Positions 38,401 through 46,669 of a stretch of 64,000 nt of DNA are shown piece after piece. The notes beneath the pieces are model-generated. The model was not told the DNA's origin and did no database searches. It was given only the letters and a program-made list of their open reading frames with translations. The DNA lies in NCBI RefSeq assembly GCF_041242975.1, contig NZ_CP162488.1, forward strand, positions 3,586,001-3,650,000, written 5' to 3'. Made by a program: the position numbers and the translations under genes. Every line of letters starts with the position of its first letter. Positions within the stretch are counted from its first letter, which is position 1. This DNA is from Xanthomonas sp. DAR 35659 (GTDB taxonomy: Bacteria; Pseudomonadota; Gammaproteobacteria; Xanthomonadales; Xanthomonadaceae).

Positions 38401-39546
38401 ATGCGCGCAGAGGATGCAATGGGCGGTACGAGACCGGAAGCCAGCGAAAGCGATGGTAGCGCCGGTGTCGCCTCTGGACGGGCGACCAGGAATGTATTGA
38501 TTCACACCGTCCGCAACGACTTCCATGCGACCGTCGTCGCACACGCCCTGGGCTTGCGCGGACACCGGGTTATTCGGTGGATCGGGCAGGACTATCCGGA
38601 GCGCATCACGGGCAGCGTGTCCTTCGTGGGCGACCAGGTCGGCATCCGGTTCTCGGTGGACGAGGCGGCCTTCACGCCATCCCAGGTCGACGTCGTCTGG
38701 TTTCGCAGACACGCGACGCCGGTGGCGCCTTCCTTCATCGATCGGCGCGACGTCGATTTCGTGACCGATGAACTGCAGATCGCCGATACGGCGCATGCGC
38801 GGCTGTTCGACCATGCGTTCTGGATCAACAGCACAAGCGCGTCGGCTGCCTGCGATGTCAAGACGACGCAGTTGATGGTGGCCAAGGCGGTGGGCATGAC
38901 CCTGCCTCGCACCCTGGTCAGCAACGACCCGAACGACATCCGGGCGTTTCTTTCGCGGGGAGAAGCCTGCATCTACAAGCCATTGAGTGGCCACACCTGG
39001 ACGGAGGAAGGCCGGACGCGCAAGACGTACACGGCCGAAGTCACGCTCGACCACCTCCCCGCCGATCCGATCCTGCAGGCCACTCCCGGCATCTTCCAGC
39101 AGAAGGTGCGCAAATCCTACGAAGTCCGGGTGCAGTTCTTCGGCGCCTTCTATGCCGGAGTGAAGATCGAGTCTTCCAGTTTGAGGGAAGGCGATCTGGA
39201 CTGGCGTATCGATCAGGACACCATCACGTCCTGTCAGCCCGTGGTGCTGCCGCCGCACGTGTACGCCAGTTGCAGAGACATGATGCGGCGACTCGGCATC
39301 GTCAGTGGCGGCTTCGACTTCATCGTCGACGACCGCGACCAGTGGATCTTCATGGAAGTGAACGAGGCCGGGCAATTCCTGTTCATCGAGTCGTGGTGCG
39401 AACAACTTCCGCTACTCGATGCGTTTTGCCAGTTCATCGAGAAGGCCGATGCGGAGTTCGAGTACGCGCCGACTCCGACCCCGCTGACGCTCAAGGCGGC
39501 CTGCGCATCGGCCGAGCAGGCAGGGGTTCTGAGCAAGCACAAATGA
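38401..39546 (+). CDS. ATP-grasp peptide macrocyclase, MvdC/MvdD-like (graspetide ligase)
   Basis: This 381-residue enzyme would use ATP to activate Asp/Glu side chains of the precursor and join them to Thr/Ser hydroxyls or Lys amines. The pre-ATP-grasp domain starts NVLIHTVRNDFHATVVAHAL (residues 31-50). The ATP-grasp fold follows with KPLSGHTW around 193-200 and FQQKVRKSYEVRVQFFG at 232-248. The metal-binding end DFIVDDRDQWIFMEVNEAGQ carries Asp306, Glu319 and Asn321. EVNEAGQFLFIE matches the ENPxGQxxWIE-like ending of microviridin ligases. AAGGAG lies 11 bases before the ATG at 38401; ATG at 38419 is an alternative. The precursor gene follows 132 bases later. Confidence 0.88.
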   Translation: MRAEDAMGGTRPEASESDGSAGVASGRATRNVLIHTVRNDFHATVVAHALGLRGHRVIRWIGQDYPERITGSVSFVGDQVGIRFSVDEAAFTPSQVDVVWFRRHATPVAPSFIDRRDVDFVTDELQIADTAHARLFDHAFWINSTSASAACDVKTTQLMVAKAVGMTLPRTLVSNDPNDIRAFLSRGEACIYKPLSGHTWTEEGRTRKTYTAEVTLDHLPADPILQATPGIFQQKVRKSYEVRVQFFGAFYAGVKIESSSLREGDLDWRIDQDTITSCQPVVLPPHVYASCRDMMRRLGIVSGGFDFIVDDRDQWIFMEVNEAGQFLFIESWCEQLPLLDAFCQFIEKADAEFEYAPTPTPLTLKAACASAEQAGVLSKHK

Positions 39547-39640
39547 GCGAGACGCTCCATCCATCCCGGATTTCCGACAGGCGGCGCCGATCGCGGCGCG
39601 CGTGCCGGACAACAGTCGTGTGGCAACGCCACGCGAGAAC

Positions 39641-39658
39641 GTGCGGTAGCTTCCGCAC
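39641..39658 (+). promoter_or_regulatory. Small hairpin directly upstream of the precursor ribosome-binding site
   Basis: GTGCGG-TAGCTT-CCGCAC forms a six-base-pair stem that ends six bases before AAGGAG of the precursor gene. It could protect a processed precursor mRNA or modulate translation, but no function is shown. Confidence 0.4.
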
Positions 39659-39678
39659 ATAACCAAGGAGAAGCAAAA

Positions 39679-39867
39679 ATGTTTGCGAAGAAGAACGATA
39701 AGGACGCTTCAATCCAGTCGAACAGCCGTGTCCTCGGCCAGTTGCTGTCGCGCGAGGAGACGCAGCGCGTCGGCGGCGGAGCGGGCCCGACCGATATCTG
39801 GGCGGACGAGAACAAGTGCACGCCGCAGCGCGATGGCGTAGGCACCACCCCTCGGCCCCAAGGCTGA
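39679..39867 (+). CDS. Graspetide-type RiPP precursor peptide
   Basis: This 62-residue peptide has a strong ribosome-binding site (AAGGAG, eight bases before ATG). The leader is MFAKKNDKDASIQSNSRVLG followed by QLLSREETQRVGG. Its LSxEExxxVxGG form is the double-glycine type recognised by C39 transporters. The core after Gly33 or Gly34 is AGPTDIWADENKCTPQRDGV followed by GTTPRPQG. Possible donors are Asp39, Asp43, Glu44 and Asp52. Possible acceptors are Thr38, Lys46, Thr48, Thr56 and Thr57. Cys47 is single. The gene sits right after the ATP-grasp ligase and is followed by a 17-bp terminator. The ring pattern cannot be read from sequence. Confidence 0.82.
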   Translation: MFAKKNDKDASIQSNSRVLGQLLSREETQRVGGGAGPTDIWADENKCTPQRDGVGTTPRPQG

Positions 39868-39878
39868 GATGAAGCAAA

Positions 39879-39955
39879 CCCTGCCCGGCCACGATTCGCT
39901 GTAGCCGGGCCAGGGTGCCACTTCCGGTCGCTTCGCGGCCGGAAGTGGCACTTTT
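39879..39955 (+). terminator. Two consecutive hairpins, the second a strong intrinsic terminator, after the precursor gene
   Basis: The first stem pairs CCCTGCCCGGC (39879-39889) with GCCGGGCCAGGG (39904-39915), with one bulge. The second pairs GTGCCACTTCCGGTCGC (39915-39931) with GCGGCCGGAAGTGGCAC (39935-39951). That is 17 pairs with one G-T wobble around loop TTC, followed by TTTTA. The structures share base 39915. The strength suggests that most transcription from the cluster ends here. Confidence 0.9.
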
Positions 39956-39989
39956 ACGGCAACTGGCTCATCCAGCACCCAGGACGGCG

Positions 39990-40694
39990 ATGGACACGAA
40001 ACACCCGCGGCGGATCCTTCTTTCTGCCTTCCTTCTCTTTCAGGCCAGCGCGCTGCCTGCCGCGCCTCCTTCCGATTCGAATACCTACGTGGAGTTCCTG
40101 TGGTCGCGCCCATCGTCTGATGCACTCGCGCGCCAGGAAACCCGGGGCTTCCTGCTAGGGAACAGCGACCATCGGGTCTGCGTGGCCGCCATCAATCCGC
40201 CGCCAGGCGGCGTCGCATCGTTGCGCATCGACGCAGTGGACGCGGCGGGCAAGCTCGCCTCCCGGCAATACCACGACGACTTCCGCGGAGCCAAGCAGTG
40301 CTACCCCGCTGAGCTGGGGACGACTGGCCAGCCGGGAGAATGGACGTTCAACATCTACATCAACCAGGCACTGGCCGCGACCAAGCAAATCGAGGTGGCA
40401 AGGAGCCTGGAGACAGCGACGTTCTACGCGCCGTCCTTGACCCCATATGTCCTGGGTCGCCCCAATTACGACGCCACCCTTGACCCGGACAAATTCGTCG
40501 GACGCCTGGTGTGGATCATGAGTGTCGACAAGCGCGGCACCGTTACCAGGGTGGACATCGAATCGGCCGAGGGCGTCGGGGCCGTGATGCGGGATCGTGC
40601 GATCGCGGCAGGCTACATGTCGTTGTTTCCGCCTGATCCATTGCGCGCCGAGGGCGCAACCTATCGCCGCGAACTGAACTTCGATCGGGACTGA
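39990..40694 (+). CDS. Secreted protein of unknown function next to the RiPP cluster
   Basis: This 234-residue protein has a clear signal peptide (ILLSAFLLFQASALPAAPPS). I do not recognise a family with confidence. The mature part has two Cys (DHRVCVAAINPP and AKQCYPAELG) that could form a disulfide, and the composition looks beta-rich. The C-terminal 70 residues (FVGRLVWIMSVDKRGTVTRV) vaguely resemble TonB-like C-terminal domains. AGGA precedes the ATG at 39990. It lies beyond the strong terminator, so it may have its own promoter or depend on read-through. Immunity or periplasmic maturation is a guess from position. Confidence 0.7.
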   Translation: MDTKHPRRILLSAFLLFQASALPAAPPSDSNTYVEFLWSRPSSDALARQETRGFLLGNSDHRVCVAAINPPPGGVASLRIDAVDAAGKLASRQYHDDFRGAKQCYPAELGTTGQPGEWTFNIYINQALAATKQIEVARSLETATFYAPSLTPYVLGRPNYDATLDPDKFVGRLVWIMSVDKRGTVTRVDIESAEGVGAVMRDRAIAAGYMSLFPPDPLRAEGATYRRELNFDRD

Positions 40695-40847
40695 AGGCAA
40701 CAGGCCGCAACGAACATCGCGCGACGTTGCTTCACTCGGCGTGCGCCTCGCGACGGGCAGCCGCATGTACCGCGCGCCAACGGCCGCGGCAGACGACCTT
40801 CGATCCAGGCAAAGATGGTCGCAGACGCAAAAACCAACGGCAATCCG

Positions 40848-41459
40848 CTAGGCCAGCACTCCCTGCAGCTTGGCGTACTGCAGCAGCATGATCGTCTTGC
40901 CGTCGGCGATCTCGCCAGAGCCGATCATCGCCAACGCGGTGTCGAGCGGCAGTTCCAGCACCTCGATCTCCTCGCCTTCGGCGGCGACACCGCCGCCCGT
41001 GCCGACCTTGTCGCCATCGAAATACTCGCCAACGAAAAAGTACAATCGCTCAGTGACCGATCCCGGGCTCATGAACGCCTCGAACACCTTGCGCACGTTC
41101 TCGATCCGGTAGCCGGTTTCCTCTTCGGTCTCCTTGCGGATGCAGGTCTGCGGATCGTCCCGGTCCAGCAGCCCGGCACAGGCTTCGATCAGCATGCCGT
41201 CGGGATTGCCGTTGAGCAGCGTCGGCAGCCGGAACTGCCGGGTCAGCATCACCGTGCCCTTGGCACGGCTGTAGAGCAGGATGGTGGCACCGTTGCCGCG
41301 ATCGTAGGCTTCGCGCGAAAGGGTTTGCCAACTGCCGTCGTTGCGCTGGAAATCGAAGGTCACCTTGCGCAACACGTACCAGTTGTCGGACAGCACGTCG
41401 ATCTGGCCGAGGCGAACGCGCGGGTTGCCGGTGACGGATGAATGCAAGCGATGCTCCAT
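40848..41459 (-). CDS. nudK: GDP-mannose pyrophosphatase NudK
   Basis: NudK hydrolyses GDP-mannose to GMP and mannose-1-phosphate. The 203-residue product keeps the NudK-specific layout: [30 protein letters not shown], the Nudix box [20 protein letters not shown], then [20 protein letters not shown]. The Nudix box has the variant Asp/Lys positions also seen in E. coli Nud[11 protein letters not shown] near the end is also typical. It stands alone on the minus strand and marks the right boundary of the graspetide segment. Confidence 0.92.
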   Translation of the reverse strand: MEHRLHSSVTGNPRVRLGQIDVLSDNWYVLRKVTFDFQRNDGSWQTLSREAYDRGNGATILLYSRAKGTVMLTRQFRLPTLLNGNPDGMLIEACAGLLDRDDPQTCIRKETEEETGYRIENVRKVFEAFMSPGSVTERLYFFVGEYFDGDKVGTGGGVAAEGEEIEVLELPLDTALAMIGSGEIADGKTIMLLQYAKLQGVLA

Positions 41460-41917
41460 GGCGTGGAAGGAACAGCCGTGGCGGCACGCACAGCGAACGC
41501 TGCAGGATGCTCACCACGGCGGAGCGAGCATTGTACGTGCGAGCGCCAAAGGGCATTGGACTACCTGGCCACGCGCAACACGCAGCGCAGCGGCGGCTCC
41601 CTCTCGGCGCGACGCCGACCACCATTGCACCACCGCGCGAATGCCGCGTCTCGGGGTGCACCAGCCGGACTGGCGGCACGCTGGCATTGGCCCGGCACCG
41701 CATAGAGCGGCGCCTCGCCCGCCGGCAGCGCGCCCTGCTCCGCTCGCCCACGTCCAAGTCCACGCCTGCCCCTGCCCCTGCCCCTGCCCCTGCCCCTGCT
41801 CCCGCTCCCGCTCCCGCTCCAGCGCAAGCGCAGGCGCAGGCGCAGGTGCAGGTGCCCCGATTGCACGCCTAGCCAACCGCCTTCACAATCGGCGCACATT
41901 GAACGCAGGGGGGCGTC
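41460..41917. other. Intergenic region with hexanucleotide repeats
   Basis: This divergent gap lies between nudK and a membrane-protein gene. Open frames exist, but none has a credible start or a natural composition. The right part holds the hexamer repeat tract at 41765-41853, close to the start of the plus-strand gene. Confidence 0.5.
41765..41853. repeat. Hexanucleotide tandem repeat tract
   Basis: Successive blocks of CTGCCC (about four copies), CTCCCG (three to four copies) and CAGGCG/CAGGTG (four to five copies, offset by GCAAGC) give an imperfect, low-complexity tract of about 90 bases, 65 bases upstream of the ATG at 41918. Such tracts are prone to slippage. Confidence 0.8.
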
Positions 41918-43195
41918 ATGGAAGACCGTCGTCGTGCCGGCGCAAGCCGCGCGCACCGCAACACACCCGCACCTTTCTGGACCCGCACCCGGGCCATCGC
42001 GCTGTATCCGCTGCGCGGCGGCGCGCTGTTCGCGCTGATCGCGCTGTCCCTGTGCCGCCTGCTGGGGATGCTGCCGGGCATCGGCTGGATCCTCGCCATC
42101 GTCACCGCCCTGGCAATCTACAAGTACGCCTTCGAGATCCTGCGGCATACCGCCGACGGCTACATGGACGCACCGGAGCGCGGCTTCGACATCGGCGACG
42201 GCGTGGTCCTGCGCTTGATGGCGATGATCATCGTGCTCGCCGCACTGGTGGTCGTGGTCGCCGTGCTGGCCGGCAAGCTCGCCGCCGTGCTGCTGGCCCT
42301 GGCCCTGGTCCTGCTGCAGCCCGGCATGCTGATTTCGCTGGCCATGGACGGCAGCCTGCGGCGGGCGCTCAATCCGGCGGTGTCGATAAGCCTGGCGCTG
42401 CGCATCGGCTGGCCGTATCTGGCCGCGTTCGGCCTGCTGTTCGTGATCCAGGCCAGCGCGACGGGCGCCGCCGAGCGGCTGGAACGCTATCTGCCGCCGG
42501 TGCTGAGCGACCTGGCGGTCGGCGTGGTGATGATCTGGGGGCTGTTCGCCACCTTCCATCTGATGGGCTATCTGGTCTACCAGTACCACGAGGCGCTGGG
42601 CTACGACCCCGCCAGCATCGACGACGGCCCCCACCGCCACGACCCGGACCAGCGCGTGCTCGACGAGGCCGAGCACCTGGTGCGCGACGGCCATACCACC
42701 GACGCGCTGCAACTGCTGCGTGGCGAGGTGCGCACCCGCGCGGTGAGCCTGGCGGTGCACGAGTTGTACCAGCGCCTGTTGCGCGGCAGCGGGCGCGCCG
42801 ACGACCTGCGCGAGCACACCCGCCAGTACATCAACCGCCTGCTGCAGGAAAAGCAGGAACGGCGAGCGCTGGCGCTGCTGCGCGAAGCGCTCGACAGCGA
42901 TCCCGACTTCGTCCCGTTGCTGCCCGAGCAGGCGACGATGCTGGCCGAGCGCGCGCAACTGTCCGGACAGTTCAAACTGTCCCTGGACACCCAGCGCGCC
43001 GCGCTGCGCGCCTGGCCCAGGGCGGACGAATTCGGCGCGTGGTCGCTCAACGCGGCACTGCTGGCGGCCGAACGCTTCAGCGACGACGCGCAGGCGCGCA
43101 CGCTGCTGCAGGATGCGCTCGCGCGCTGCGAGGACGAGACCCAGCGCGGCAAGCTGCAAGCGGCGCTGAAGGCGCTGACGATCGCACCGGCATGA
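41918..43195 (+). CDS. Membrane protein with C-terminal TPR-like region
   Basis: This 425-residue protein has four to six membrane helices in the first 225 residues (e.g. GALFALIALSLCRLLGMLPG, LMAMIIVLAALVVVVAVLAG, LAVGVVMIWGLFATFHLMGY). A soluble helical part follows from about 245 whose paired helices (DALQLLRGEVRTRAVSLAVH and RALALLREALDSDPDFVPLL) look like TPR units. The N-terminal membrane part is reminiscent of DUF4013-type proteins. Function is unknown. It is convergent with the rhomboid gene 40 bases away, whose product has the same architecture of membrane core plus helical repeats. Confidence 0.75.
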   Translation: MEDRRRAGASRAHRNTPAPFWTRTRAIALYPLRGGALFALIALSLCRLLGMLPGIGWILAIVTALAIYKYAFEILRHTADGYMDAPERGFDIGDGVVLRLMAMIIVLAALVVVVAVLAGKLAAVLLALALVLLQPGMLISLAMDGSLRRALNPAVSISLALRIGWPYLAAFGLLFVIQASATGAAERLERYLPPVLSDLAVGVVMIWGLFATFHLMGYLVYQYHEALGYDPASIDDGPHRHDPDQRVLDEAEHLVRDGHTTDALQLLRGEVRTRAVSLAVHELYQRLLRGSGRADDLREHTRQYINRLLQEKQERRALALLREALDSDPDFVPLLPEQATMLAERAQLSGQFKLSLDTQRAALRAWPRADEFGAWSLNAALLAAERFSDDAQARTLLQDALARCEDETQRGKLQAALKALTIAPA

Positions 43196-43235
43196 CGCCG
43201 GCCGACGTCGGCGGCATCACGCCCGACGCGGGCGC

Positions 43236-44690
43236 TCAGGCATTGGCGAGCAGGAAACGCGCCTTCTCCGCTTGCGGCAGATCCGGGTAGCGCTCGATCA
43301 CCGTCTGCAACAGGCGCTGGCGCTCGGCGGCGGACTGGCGCTCGCCGTGGCCCAGCGCCAGCCGGAACCAGTGCTGCGCCTGCTCGGCGCGCGGCCATGT
43401 CGCGGCATCGGCTGCGAGCAGGACTTCGGCGTCGCGCAACAGGCCCTGCGCCAGCCAGCGGTCGAACAGCAGGCTCCGCGTCGCCGCGTCCACGGCGATG
43501 CCGCCGGCAACGCAGTCGCCCAGGACCGCCGCCTGCGCCTGCGCTTCCTGCGCGGTGGCCGTCGGCAGGCGCAGCAGCTCGGTCGCGCGCGCCTGCGCCG
43601 CGCGCGTATCGCCGGCATTGCGCGCCACCCGATAGCGCGCCTGCGCCACGTCGAAGCGCCGCGGCTGCTCGGCGGCGAGCTGGTCCAGCAATGCGGCGGC
43701 CTCGCGGTTCTCCAGCCGCCCCAGATGCCGTTGCGCCCGCTCCCAGCGATCGTCCGCGGCGCCCGCGGGTTGCTCGCGCATGAAGTCCTCGTGGGTCTGC
43801 CGGGTGGCCACCAGCACCGCGCCGAGCGAGGCGCCGACCATCAGGCCGCCGGCATGCGCATCGAAGCCGATCCCGGCGTCGCCATTGGCCAGCAGGTTGT
43901 ACAGCTCCCAGCCCAGCCATGCCGGCAGCAAGGTGATCGCCGGGCCGCGCACGTAGTCGAACACCACCGCGAACCAGTAGAAGAAGCGCACCGGCCGCCG
44001 CCCCCAGACCACGCAGAACGCGCCCATCAGCGCGGCGATGGCGCCGGACGCGCCCAGTCCGCCGCCGGCCTCGCCCCAGCGCCACCACAGGCTGACGGCG
44101 CTGGCGCCGAAACCGCCGAGCAGATAGACCAGCAGGAACCGCCAGCGCCCGATCGCCCCTTCCAGCAAGGTCCCGAGCACCACCAGGAACAGCATGTTGC
44201 CGAACAGATGCAGCGCGTCGCCGTGCAGGAACGTCGCCGACAGCATCCGCGCCGGCGACCATTCGGAGCTGCGCTGCAGATGGCGCAGGGTGAACACACG
44301 CTCCAGCAGCGCGTCATAGCGCGCGCGCAGCGGCGCCCAGGCTTGCTGCGCGGCCGGGTCCTCGAACGCCTCGCCGCTGCGCAGCGCGCGTGCGAAGCGC
44401 ACATCGCTCACGGTGGCCGTGCCGACGAATGCCGCCTGCTGGCCCTCCGGTATCCGTTCGAACCCCGCCAGCGCCTCGCGCTGTCCGCTGCGCTGCAGGT
44501 AGTGCGCGTAGGCCGGCACCTCGACGCTGCCGAGGCCGGAATCGAGGTAGTAACGCTGCGCCTGCTGCAACGGCACGGCATCCTGGCGCTGCCAACCGAA
44601 ATAGATCGCCGCGTTGAGCAACACCAGCAGCAGCGTGACCAGCGGAAAATTCTCCCGCGACAGCGGCTTGTGCAGCGGCAGGATCAACAT
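43236..44690 (-). CDS. Rhomboid-family intramembrane serine protease with long C-terminal helical repeats
   Basis: This 484-residue protein has the rhomboid core with the catalytic Ser215 in [13 protein letters not shown] and His279 in [11 protein letters not shown], so it is probably active. The region between the first membrane helix and the core carries an insertion of about 110 residues. After about residue 300 a soluble TPR-like tail ([20 protein letters not shown] and similar repeats) replaces the short end of typical rhomboids. ATG 44690 is chosen because [20 protein letters not shown] starts the conserved part. It is divergent from greB. Confidence 0.88.
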   Translation of the reverse strand: MLILPLHKPLSRENFPLVTLLLVLLNAAIYFGWQRQDAVPLQQAQRYYLDSGLGSVEVPAYAHYLQRSGQREALAGFERIPEGQQAAFVGTATVSDVRFARALRSGEAFEDPAAQQAWAPLRARYDALLERVFTLRHLQRSSEWSPARMLSATFLHGDALHLFGNMLFLVVLGTLLEGAIGRWRFLLVYLLGGFGASAVSLWWRWGEAGGGLGASGAIAALMGAFCVVWGRRPVRFFYWFAVVFDYVRGPAITLLPAWLGWELYNLLANGDAGIGFDAHAGGLMVGASLGAVLVATRQTHEDFMREQPAGAADDRWERAQRHLGRLENREAAALLDQLAAEQPRRFDVAQARYRVARNAGDTRAAQARATELLRLPTATAQEAQAQAAVLGDCVAGGIAVDAATRSLLFDRWLAQGLLRDAEVLLAADAATWPRAEQAQHWFRLALGHGERQSAAERQRLLQTVIERYPDLPQAEKARFLLANA

Positions 44691-44797
44691 CGCGCGACGT
44701 CCGTGTGGTGGCGGCGCCAGCTTCGGCCATCGCCCGGCGGTGCGCAAGCCGGGCGCACGCGCTAGCATCGCCACCCGTTCCGCCGCACGACACCCCG
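44691..44797. promoter_or_regulatory. Divergent region rhomboid / greB
   Basis: The 107 bases between outward-facing starts should carry both promoters. CGCTAGCATCG near 44760 is the only -10-like string seen; evidence is weak. Confidence 0.3.
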
Positions 44798-45304
44798 ATG
44801 AGCCGCTGGCGCCCCCCTGCCGAGAAGAGCACCGCCCTGATCACCGCCGAAGGCCACGTCCGGCTCAAGGCCGAGCTGGACGACCTGTGGCGCGTGCGCC
44901 GCCCGGACGTGGTCAAGGCGCTGGCGGCGGCCGCGGCCGAGGGCGATCGCTCGGAGAACGCCGAGTACACCTACCGCAAGAAGCAGTTGGGCGAGATCGA
45001 CCGCCGCGTGCGCTATCTCAGCAAGCGCCTGGAAGCGTTGCGCGTGGTCGACACCGCGCCGTCCGATCCGCAGGCCGTGTTCTTCGGCGCGCGGGTCGCG
45101 CTGGAGGACGCCGACAGCGGCGAGTTGGTGCGCTATCGCATCGTCGGCCCGGACGAGACCGATGCCGGGCGTGGCTGGATCAGCATCGATTCGCCGCTGG
45201 CGCGGGCGCTGTTGAAGAAGCGCGTCGACGACGAGGTCGAGGCGCAGCTGCCCGGCGGCCGCCACAGTTTCGTGGTGGTGTCGGTGGAGTACAGCGGCGG
45301 CTGA
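44798..45304 (+). CDS. greB: Transcription elongation factor GreB
   Basis: GreB enters the RNA polymerase secondary channel and stimulates cleavage of backtracked RNA. The 168-residue product has the N-terminal coiled coil with the acidic tip ([20 protein letters not shown]). The C-terminal FKBP-like domain follows ([50 protein letters not shown]). [20 protein letters not shown] identifies GreB rather than GreA. The ATG at 44798 is favoured because residues upstream are not Gre-like. Confidence 0.95.
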   Translation: MSRWRPPAEKSTALITAEGHVRLKAELDDLWRVRRPDVVKALAAAAAEGDRSENAEYTYRKKQLGEIDRRVRYLSKRLEALRVVDTAPSDPQAVFFGARVALEDADSGELVRYRIVGPDETDAGRGWISIDSPLARALLKKRVDDEVEAQLPGGRHSFVVVSVEYSGG

Positions 45305-45561
45305 GCCGCGGCATCGGTGCGGCCGCCGACGGCCCGAGAGGGCGGCGAGCATGGTCGTGTCGGTGGCGTCGGCTGCATGCTGCCGGGCGGTTCCGGCATG
45401 ACGCATTCCCTGCCAGGCAGCGGTCAAGCGCAGCCGCATCGTCCGCACGACATCGCCGCCCATCGCGCATGCCATGCCCGCACCTGCCGCCAGCCCGTGT
45501 TAATCGGCCTTCGCAGTCAACGTGGATAATCGGCGCCTCTCCCTCCCGCAGGAATTCCCCC

Positions 45562-46224
45562 ATGGGCCACTGGACCACACTCGATACCGCGCACGGCCAG
45601 GTCACCGCCTGGCATGCCCTGCCCGAAGGCGCCCCGCGCGGCGGCCTGGTGATCATCCAGGAGATCTTCGGCGTCAACGCCTACGTCCGCGAGGTCGCCG
45701 ACTTCTACGCCACGCAAGGCTACGAAGTGCTCGCCCCGGGCCTGTTCGACCTGGTGGAGAAGGACGTGCAACTGGAGTACGACCAGGACGGCGTGCGCAA
45801 GGGCCTGGACCTGGTCGGCGCGCTCGGCTTCGACAAGGCGCTGGACGTGGTGCAGGCCGCGGCGCGGGCGCTGGCGCCGGCCGGCAAGGTCGGCACCCTC
45901 GGCTACTGCTGGGGCGGCAGCGTGGCGCTGCTGGCGGCGCTGCGGCTGGGCCTGCCGTCGGTGAGCTATTACGGCGGGCGCAACACCCAGTTTCTCGACG
46001 AGACGCCCAAGGCGCCGGTGCTGTTCCACTTCGGCGCGCAGGACAGCAGCATTCCGCCGGAGGCGGTGCAGCAACATCGCGAGAAGCTGCCGCAGATGCA
46101 GACCTTCGTGTATCCGGCCGGCCACGGATTCGACCGCCACGTCGATCCGAACCACCACGACGCCGACAGCGCGCAGAGCGCGCGCCAGCGCAGTCTCGCC
46201 TTCCTCGCCGAACACCTGCGCTGA
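45562..46224 (+). CDS. Dienelactone hydrolase family protein
   Basis: This 220-residue cytoplasmic alpha/beta hydrolase has the family signature: VIIQEIFGVNAYVRE with the conserved Glu34, nucleophile Cys116 in LGYCWGGSVAL, Asp161 in HFGAQDSSIP and His188 in YPAGHGFDRH. A Cys nucleophile is the dienelactone hydrolase hallmark. The real substrate is unknown, since no aromatic-degradation genes are nearby. AGGAA precedes the ATG at 45562. A HIT-domain gene follows after nine bases and is probably cotranscribed. The 257 bases upstream hold no gene. Confidence 0.92.
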   Translation: MGHWTTLDTAHGQVTAWHALPEGAPRGGLVIIQEIFGVNAYVREVADFYATQGYEVLAPGLFDLVEKDVQLEYDQDGVRKGLDLVGALGFDKALDVVQAAARALAPAGKVGTLGYCWGGSVALLAALRLGLPSVSYYGGRNTQFLDETPKAPVLFHFGAQDSSIPPEAVQQHREKLPQMQTFVYPAGHGFDRHVDPNHHDADSAQSARQRSLAFLAEHLR

Positions 46225-46233
46225 GCGCCGCCG

Positions 46234-46641
46234 ATGTCCGAGTTCGTGCTCGATCCGCGGCTGCAGGCCGACAGTGCGTTCGTCGCCGACGGCCCGCTGT
46301 CGCAGGTCCGGCTGATGGACGATGCGCGCTTCCCGTGGCTGCTGCTGGTGCCGCGCGTGGCCGGCGCCAGCGAATGGATCGACCTGGACGGCGCGCAGCA
46401 GCGCCTATTGCTGGCCGAGATCAACCAGGTCTCGCAACTGCTGCGCGTCGAACCGGGCGTGCAGAAACTCAACCTCGGCGCGTTGGGCAACATCGTGCGG
46501 CAGTTGCACGTGCACCTGATCGGCCGCCACGCGGGCGATGCGGCCTGGCCCGGCCCGGTGTGGGGCAGCGGCGCGGCGCAGCGGCTGGACGCCGCCGTCC
46601 TGCAGACCCGTGTTGCGGCGTGGCGACAGCGGCTACGATAG
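46234..46641 (+). CDS. HIT-domain (histidine triad) protein
   Basis: This 135-residue nucleotide hydrolase or transferase of the HIT superfamily has LNLGALGNIVRQLHVHLIGR around residues 79-98. His92 and the catalytic His94 are present, and the third triad position is Ile, as in some bacterial short HIT proteins. Possible substrates are AMP-conjugates or Ap4A. It is nine bases after the dienelactone hydrolase gene and 28 bases before a small membrane-protein gene, so the three are likely one operon. Confidence 0.88.
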   Translation: MSEFVLDPRLQADSAFVADGPLSQVRLMDDARFPWLLLVPRVAGASEWIDLDGAQQRLLLAEINQVSQLLRVEPGVQKLNLGALGNIVRQLHVHLIGRHAGDAAWPGPVWGSGAAQRLDAAVLQTRVAAWRQRLR

Positions 46642-46669
46642 GCGCCCTTTCAGCGGAACCCGCGCCTCC

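Noticed and set aside
39543..39662. 39-codon frame overlapping the ATP-grasp stop (ATGA)
   Set aside because: The product is a string of Arg/Ser/Thr without a double-glycine leader or any family trait. The next frame at 39679 has the proper ribosome-binding site and leader.
41438..41872. Plus-strand frame with a (Pro-Ala)n and (Gln-Ala)n tail
   Set aside because: The repeats come from the hexanucleotide tract; there is no ribosome-binding site and it overlaps the nudK start region.
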